This document shows positions 7,477 through 10,853 of a stretch of DNA of 10,853 bases, one piece after another. The stretch lies in the NCBI GenBank assembly GCA_027459565.1, contig DAIDIA010000184.1, forward strand, positions 1-10,853. The letters run 5' to 3'. Source of the stretch: Acidimicrobiaceae bacterium (lineage in GTDB: Bacteria; Actinomycetota; Acidimicrobiia; Acidimicrobiales; Bog-793). Both the position numbers and the translations under genes were made by a program. Positions within the stretch are counted from its first letter, which is position 1. Every line of letters starts with the position of its first letter. The notes beneath the pieces are model-generated. The model saw only the letters and a program-made list of their open reading frames with translations, had not been told where the DNA came from and searched no databases.

Positions 7477-7482
7477 TACCAT
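7477..7482 (+). promoter_or_regulatory. Putative -10 box (TACCAT) for a leaderless transcript
   Basis: TACCAT fits the actinobacterial TANNNT -10 pattern and ends 6 nt before ATG 7489, so initiation would fall on or next to the A of the start codon. No ribosome site precedes this ATG or the alternative ATG 7444, which agrees with leaderless translation. No clear -35 is seen, which is common for such promoters. Confidence 0.5.
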
Positions 7483-7488
7483 TGGCCG

Positions 7489-8328
7489 ATGGACAGAGAG
7501 AGCCAGGTGCTCTGTGACGCGCAGGTTCATATCTGGGGCGCAGACTCGCCGTCGCGCCCATGGCCGAAGGTCCATGGCGAACCACACCGCGCGGTTCCCT
7601 ACAGTGCCAAAGAGATCATCGCAGAGATGGACCGGGCGGACGTCGAGCGGGCGGTGATCATTCCACCCTCATGGGAGGGAGACCGCAACGATCTCGCGGT
7701 CGCGGCGGTTGCGGACTACCCCGGGCGCTTTGGCATCATGGGCCGGGTCGATCTCCAGTCCGGTGAGGTACGAGACCTCGCGCACTGGCGCGACACCCCG
7801 GGCATGCTCGGAGTGCGTCTGACCTTTCACCGCCCGGAGATGCGCGCGTGGCTCACCGACGAGCGAACCGAGTGGCTCTGGCGCGGGGCAGAACAGCTTG
7901 GTCTTCCGGTGATGTTGCTCGCGCCGGGCCAGTCCGACGCGCTGGTGCCGATTGCTCGGCGCCATCGGGATCTCACCCTGATCATCGATCACCTCAACCT
8001 CTCGACCGAGGCCGTGGCAAGCGACATCGGTCCGGTCATCGAGTCACTGATGCCCCTCGTGGAGTTCGAGAACGTCATCATGAAGATCTCCGCTCTGCCG
8101 TGCTACACGGACGAACCCTTCCCCTTTCCGGAGCTCCAGGGCCACATCCGACGCATTGTCGATGCCTTCGGGCACGAGCGCTGCGTCTGGGGATCGGACA
8201 TCTCCCGGTTGACCTGTGACTATCGCGAGTGGGTGACGCTCTTCAGAGCGGAGTTCGGACTGCTCAACCACGAAGAGGCGCGCGCGGTCGGTGGCGCGAC
8301 GCTCGGGCGAGTTTTGAACTGGAGCTAG
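7489..8328 (+). CDS. Amidohydrolase-2 family metal-dependent hydrolase (DAQVH subtype)
   Basis: A 279-residue TIM-barrel hydrolase or decarboxylase of the ACMSD-like amidohydrolase-2 group. The metal-site strand reads CDAQVHIWG (9-17): the usual HxH is QxH, with Q12 and H14, which as I recall is a recurring subtype. Further conserved features: EMDRADVERAVIIPPSWEGD (46-65), FGIMGRVDL (81-89), GMLGVRLTF (105-113), the histidine in IIDHLN (165-170) and the catalytic aspartate in WGSDISRL (234-241). Members hydrolyse lactones or amides, or decarboxylate aromatic or small acids; the substrate is unknown. The start is ATG 7489, because residues before it (from 7444) are not family-like and a -10 box ends 6 nt upstream. 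The gene shares a 70-bp divergent region with the LLM oxidoreductase, a pairing that suggests joint catabolism. Confidence 0.9.
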   Translation: MDRESQVLCDAQVHIWGADSPSRPWPKVHGEPHRAVPYSAKEIIAEMDRADVERAVIIPPSWEGDRNDLAVAAVADYPGRFGIMGRVDLQSGEVRDLAHWRDTPGMLGVRLTFHRPEMRAWLTDERTEWLWRGAEQLGLPVMLLAPGQSDALVPIARRHRDLTLIIDHLNLSTEAVASDIGPVIESLMPLVEFENVIMKISALPCYTDEPFPFPELQGHIRRIVDAFGHERCVWGSDISRLTCDYREWVTLFRAEFGLLNHEEARAVGGATLGRVLNWS

Positions 8329-8644
8329 TGCTTCGACGGGCAACGTTTACCGCCTTACCTCTAGGCCAAGCGCCAAAGCAACAAGCACCCTATCCGTCGA
8401 ACGGGCGCGGTCAAGACCCTGGTGGTTATGTCTTTCTGGACGCGTTTTCTGCGCTGCCCCGATCACATCATGGGCAGTCAGCACAGCCAGAGTTAGCGGG
8501 ACTAGTAGAGAGCGGGACTAGTAGAGAGAGATCAAGTTGTCGGCTCTGCAGGTTGTGCCAGGGGCACTCCTTCGAACGCTTGGCGTCTCGTCACGCACTC
8601 ATCAAGCGGATCGAGCTCCTCGCGAGCACGAACCCGGTCAAATT
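8329..8644. other. Non-coding stretch between convergent amidohydrolase and DUF2182 genes
   Basis: About 316 bp between two converging genes. No convincing gene is seen. It holds a CTGCCC/GGGCAG inverted repeat (8454-8459 and 8472-8477, 12-nt loop), the 16-bp tandem duplication listed separately, and a short hairpin GTGCC-AGG-GGCAC (8555-8567) about 78 nt beyond the DUF2182 stop. None is followed by a T-run, so termination signals remain uncertain. Confidence 0.5.
8495..8526. repeat. Exact tandem duplication of a 16-bp unit
   Basis: The unit AGCGGGACTAGTAGAG occurs at 8495-8510 and again, identical, at 8511-8526, and is followed by AGAG as if a third copy began. Each copy contains the palindrome ACTAGT, a rare hexamer in GC-rich DNA. 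It is non-coding and may reflect slippage or an excision footprint. Confidence 0.9.
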
Positions 8645-9496
8645 TCAACTCTGCAAACCTCTAACCAGGCTTGGGTGCAGTGCCACCGCGGCGCCGAGCG
8701 CGATGAGAGCTATCCCGGCTATAATCGTCGACCTGGGCCGCCTCGATGTGAGCTTCTCAAGCGCAACCGCTCCGGCGATCAGAAGCACCCAGGCAAGTCC
8801 CATCGCGCCGACAGCGACCAGCACGATCATCAGCAGCGCGCAGCACCCGAAGCAATACGCGGCGTGCGCGAAACCGATCCGCGCTGCGCCGGAGAACCCA
8901 GAACGCCAGTGCGATACCAAGAAGTTCAATGGGTTACGGCAATTCGCCAGGCACATCCGCTTGAGCGGGGTGAATTGGTATATACCCGCCGCCATCAGCA
9001 CAGCCGCAGCGGCGTAGGGTGCCGAGTCATGAGCCCACCTATAAGACCGAACGAGCGAGTCGATCCACACCGTCAACGCGTACACTCCGACTCCCGACAG
9101 TGCCCACAGCGCCATATACGGTGCGACGAAAATCGTCGTTCGGGCTGCAACCGCTCGGCCGCCACGACGCCGGGCAACCGTGCTGTACAACGCGATCATC
9201 GGGGTCGCGCTCGGCAGCATCATCGCCGCCATCATCAGCGCCCATGCCGACGTAAATGCGATCAGGTCCGACCACCTCCAGCCCTGCGAAGAGCCCGCGC
9301 TCATGTACATCGAGTCGCTCGGCGCCGTCAGTGCCATGCCAGATATCCCCCTGCCCATCCCCGGCATCCGAGTTTGCGGGGATACCAGCATCGTCACCCA
9401 GGCCGTCGCCGCGACGGCTAGGACGACGCCAGCGGCGGTCCGCCCCGAACGATCAACCCACCAGTTCGCCCCAGGTGCGTCAGCGAGTGCTGCCAT
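8645..9496 (-). CDS. DUF2182 integral membrane protein (predicted metal-binding, COG5486-like)
   Basis: A 283-residue multi-pass membrane protein. Helices are suggested near 21-39, 76-96, 120-145, 160-174, 207-230, 234-247 and 257-273. Features I associate with DUF2182: AWALMMAAMMLPSATPM (85-100), GIYQFTPLKRMCLANCRNP (171-189; C182, C186), and HAAYCFGCC (211-219; H211, C215, C218, C219). Conserved Cys, Met and His in and near membrane segments are why the family is described as metal-binding; its function is unknown. The start at 9496 lies inside the end of the DUF1326 gene (17-bp overlap), a sign of translational coupling; its own ribosome site is weak. With DUF1326 it forms a recurrent gene pair in bacteria, from general knowledge. 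Transport or insertion of copper or another soft metal is an inference only. Confidence 0.88.
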   Translation of the reverse strand: MAALADAPGANWWVDRSGRTAAGVVLAVAATAWVTMLVSPQTRMPGMGRGISGMALTAPSDSMYMSAGSSQGWRWSDLIAFTSAWALMMAAMMLPSATPMIALYSTVARRRGGRAVAARTTIFVAPYMALWALSGVGVYALTVWIDSLVRSYRWAHDSAPYAAAAVLMAAGIYQFTPLKRMCLANCRNPLNFLVSHWRSGFSGAARIGFAHAAYCFGCCALLMIVLVAVGAMGLAWVLLIAGAVALEKLTSRRPRSTIIAGIALIALGAAVALHPSLVRGLQS

Positions 9497-10121
9497 CGCT
9501 CGACCAGTCGATCGGGCAGATGTGGGTGTAGGTGCCCTCGTTCTTTAGTGTCAGGGGGCCCGGTCCGTTAACGTGCCAGGCCGTCGCGTTCGCGATTTCC
9601 CCGAACTTGAACTCAAACCCGTCAGGCATATCCAGGCGGATTCGCTTCGAGCCACCGACAACGCTCGGAATCGGCACGACAGTGTTCTCCGCCAATCCGT
9701 CGATAAGCACGTGAGCGGTCCGCTCGTTGCTGTCGAACTCCACGCTGATCGGAGCAACCACCGGTTCCACCACGTTCGGCGTAACAGAGGTGAAGATTTC
9801 GAAGAACGGGTGCCCCTCGGTCCCATTGGTCAACGCGATCAACGCGTCGCGTTGCGGCTGTGTGGTCGCCGAGTCAAGGACCAGCATACGGTGGCCATCG
9901 CCGAGATGCACCGGACCATCCCAGTGAAGCACCCATGCCCATTTCACACCGCCAAGATCAGTGTCACCGAAGTGCCCCTCTTCGATCACAAACGTTGAAA
10001 GCGCCTCGCAGAACCCGTGCGATGGCATATCCATGCTGAACTGGCATGGACAGTTCCAGTCGCAGTTGCACGTCCCAATCTCCTGACCGACCAACCGCCA
10101 CTCCGTCTTCGTAGCCGTCAT
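9480..10121 (-). CDS. DUF1326 domain protein with CNC/CPC cysteine cluster
   Basis: A 213-residue soluble protein without a signal peptide. The N-terminal cluster GTCNCDWNCPCQF (16-28) places C18, C20, C24 and C26 as two Cys-x-Cys pairs, with C38 shortly after (GFCEA). This is the diagnostic DUF1326 pattern and fits a soft-metal or redox site. Other family segments: WAWVLHWDGPVHLGDG (61-76), RDALIALTNG (91-100), FFEIFTSV (106-113) and a beta-rich C-terminal half ending TYTHICPIDW (197-206). The ATG at 10121 is preferred over ATG 10145: AAGGGGTGG (10125-10133) lies just upstream, whereas the earlier ATG has a GAGG only 3 nt away. It is the first gene of a unit with DUF2182, overlapping by 17 bp, and is served by the promoter at 10171-10199. 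Metal chaperoning for the membrane partner is a reasonable but untested guess. Confidence 0.88.
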   Translation of the reverse strand: MTATKTEWRLVGQEIGTCNCDWNCPCQFSMDMPSHGFCEALSTFVIEEGHFGDTDLGGVKWAWVLHWDGPVHLGDGHRMLVLDSATTQPQRDALIALTNGTEGHPFFEIFTSVTPNVVEPVVAPISVEFDSNERTAHVLIDGLAENTVVPIPSVVGGSKRIRLDMPDGFEFKFGEIANATAWHVNGPGPLTLKNEGTYTHICPIDWSSDGSTR

Positions 10122-10144
10122 CTTCCACCCCTTGAATCGATGCA

Positions 10145-10160
10145 CCTCACGACATTGAGG
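10145..10160. promoter_or_regulatory. Candidate operator palindrome in the DUF1326 5' leader
   Basis: CCTCA (10145-10149) and TGAGG (10156-10160) form a 5-bp inverted repeat with a 6-nt spacer. It lies just downstream of the predicted transcription start (about 10164 on the minus strand), where a repressor could act. The short arms make this tentative. Confidence 0.25.
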
Positions 10161-10170
10161 GCCGCCGCGA

Positions 10171-10199
10171 ACAATATGCCGCTATACGCGGAAGGGCAA
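10171..10199 (-). promoter_or_regulatory. Predicted sigma70-type promoter for the DUF1326-DUF2182 unit
   Basis: Reading the minus strand, TTGCCC (10199-10194) and TATTGT (10176-10171) are separated by exactly 17 nt. Each matches the consensus at four of six positions, and the -10 also fits TANNNT. The start would be near 10164, giving a leader of about 43 nt before ATG 10121. Confidence 0.5.
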
Positions 10200-10583
10200 C
10201 GAGTCTCTCAAACGGACGCTCAGAGCGCGCAGGGTCAGTCCGAGATGCTCCGATCAGACGACTACTCAAGTCGACATTGGCCAAGTAGCACCATCCGAGT
10301 GGCCGCGTTAGTCCCCGACAGCGACGTCCCCGAAGACGGTGAGCTAGACGCCTCGCATCGCCGGCTCACCAGCCACAGAACTACGCCACTCGAGGCACTT
10401 GCGAGCGATGCTAAATCGGTGTTAAGTGGCATAAAGGTGCATCAAGATGGGTTGTGGTGCACAGAAAGTTCCACTCCCAGTTTGTGAATGAGCACCGCGA
10501 CCGCGCCAGAGTCGGCGACCTGAGCGCTCGTCGGCGACTCAGCCAGGAACTGTCAAACAGCGCAAACGTTGCCGGTCTACGCA
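10200..10583. other. Gene-free stretch between DUF1326 promoter and ABC-2 permease
   Basis: Nearly 400 bp without a gene I can support. Open frames on the plus strand lack ribosome sites and recognisable protein character. Apart from the strong hairpin at 10509-10540, only loose repeats of GGTGCA (near 10437 and 10456) are visible. Confidence 0.5.
10509..10540 (-). terminator. Strong hairpin downstream of the ABC-2 permease gene
   Basis: Arms GAGTCGGCGAC (10509-10519) and GTCGGCGACTC (10530-10540) pair at 10 of 11 positions around a 10-nt loop that itself contains GAGCGCTC. It begins 43 nt after the permease stop on the minus strand. No T-run follows, so it would be a GC-rich, U-poor terminator of the sort reported in actinobacteria, or a 3'-end stabiliser or operator. 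Confidence 0.45.
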
Positions 10584-10853
10584 CTAGCTCATCCTCCGGT
10601 ACTTGCGCACCGCAAGCGGACCGAGCACGAGGAAGAGTCCGACGCTCCAGATGATCGCCTTCTCGACATACGTCGACGTCGGTCCACCGGTCATCAGCGC
10701 GCGAGTGCAGTTGACGACGAGACTGACCGGTTGGTTGTTCACAAATGGCTGGAGCCAGCTCGGCATCGTCTTGGCCGGAACGAACGCCGTCGAGGCGAAG
10801 GTCATTGGGAAGAGCACGGGAAAGCTCATGACCTGGGCGGTCTCGGCATTGGG
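10584..10853 (-). CDS. ABC-2 type transporter permease, C-terminal fragment (DrrB-like), cut by window edge
   Basis: The last 89 codons of a membrane permease; the frame is open to the window edge, so the start lies beyond 10853. The sequence begins PNAETAQVMSFPVLFPMTF and continues with FASTAFVPAKTMPSWLQPF and ALMTGGP, closely following the C-terminal region of daunorubicin-exporter DrrB-type ABC-2 permeases (NxETAQ, LTFLSSAFVP, MPxWLQ). A final helix at about residues 66-82 precedes the basic tail VRKYRRMS. In this family the permease pairs with an ATPase (DrrA-like), normally encoded next to it, here presumably outside the window upstream. It would export a lipid-like or hydrophobic compound. 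A GC-rich hairpin follows the stop. The internal ATG at 10829 is not a start, because family sequence continues upstream of it. Confidence 0.88.
   Translation of the reverse strand, partial: PNAETAQVMSFPVLFPMTFASTAFVPAKTMPSWLQPFVNNQPVSLVVNCTRALMTGGPTSTYVEKAIIWSVGLFLVLGPLAVRKYRRMS

Noticed and set aside
8555..8570. GTGCC-AGG-GGCAC with nearby TTCGAA, considered as part of a tRNA or terminator
   Set aside because: No acceptor or anticodon arms can be drawn around it, and there is no T-run after the 5-bp stem.
8229..9421. Plus-strand frames spanning the spacer at 8329-8644 and the DUF2182 gene
   Set aside because: They run across a gene end and a repeat, lack starts with ribosome sites, and are antisense to a clear membrane protein.
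10017..10487. 156-codon plus-strand frame starting antisense to the DUF1326 N-terminus
   Set aside because: Its first part mirrors the CNC...CPC coding region, it has no family-like sequence, and it crosses the DUF1326 promoter.
1..10853. Mobile element, CRISPR array or defence island
   Set aside because: No transposase, integrase, terminal inverted repeats, spaced repeats or defence-type nucleases or helicases were found; the DUF45 HExxH protein alone is not evidence of one.

Overview
The window looks like ordinary chromosomal DNA of a high-GC bacterium, most likely an actinobacterium. The support is a strong G/C preference at third codon positions, GTG starts, an apparently leaderless gene with a TANNNT -10 box, and the gene families present: a luciferase-like, probably F420-dependent oxidoreductase, an acyl-CoA desaturase and a DHA2 MFS exporter. 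There is no rRNA, tRNA, CRISPR array, integrase, transposase or plasmid gene, so neither species nor mobile origin can be assigned.

Layout, left to right. (1) 9-308 (-): small antibiotic-biosynthesis-monooxygenase (ABM) fold protein, divergent from (2) 496-1512 (+): membrane acyl-CoA desaturase with three histidine boxes. (3) 1473-2222 (-): class I SAM methyltransferase whose 3' end overlaps the desaturase tail-to-tail by 40 bp. It is co-directional with (4) 2250-3176 (-): a homologue of 4,5-dihydroxyphthalate decarboxylase (Pht5-like, periplasmic-binding-protein fold). This pair diverges from (5) 3418-4857 (+): DHA2 MFS transporter. Then come (6) 4953-5723 (+): YgjP/DUF45 zinc metallopeptidase and (7) 5822-6025 (+): a 67-residue two-helix membrane protein. 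After about 380 bp without a convincing gene come (8) 6405-7418 (-): LLM-class oxidoreductase, and, divergent across only 70 bp, (9) 7489-8328 (+): an amidohydrolase-2 family hydrolase of the DAQVH subtype. A non-coding stretch (8329-8644) carries an exact 16-bp tandem duplication. It is followed by (10) 8645-9496 (-) DUF2182 and (11) 9480-10121 (-) DUF1326, an overlapping two-gene unit with a recognisable promoter at 10171-10199. Finally, a gene-free stretch with a strong hairpin lies downstream of (12) 10584-10853 (-): the C-terminal part of an ABC-2 (DrrB-like) permease cut by the window edge.

How they may work together. The ABM protein, Pht5-like protein, methyltransferase, exporter, LLM oxidoreductase and amidohydrolase suggest peripheral small-molecule metabolism (oxidation, ring or acid processing, export), but no complete pathway is visible and no dedicated regulator is encoded. 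The most coherent uncharacterised unit is DUF1326-DUF2182: a soluble Cys-rich protein (CNC...CPC) translationally coupled to a Cys/His-containing membrane protein, which suggests metal handling. I found no clear new defence system or large undescribed assembly. The points worth a second look are mostly small: leaderless expression, a shifted frame in the ABM gene, palindromes, a tandem repeat and the DUF pair.
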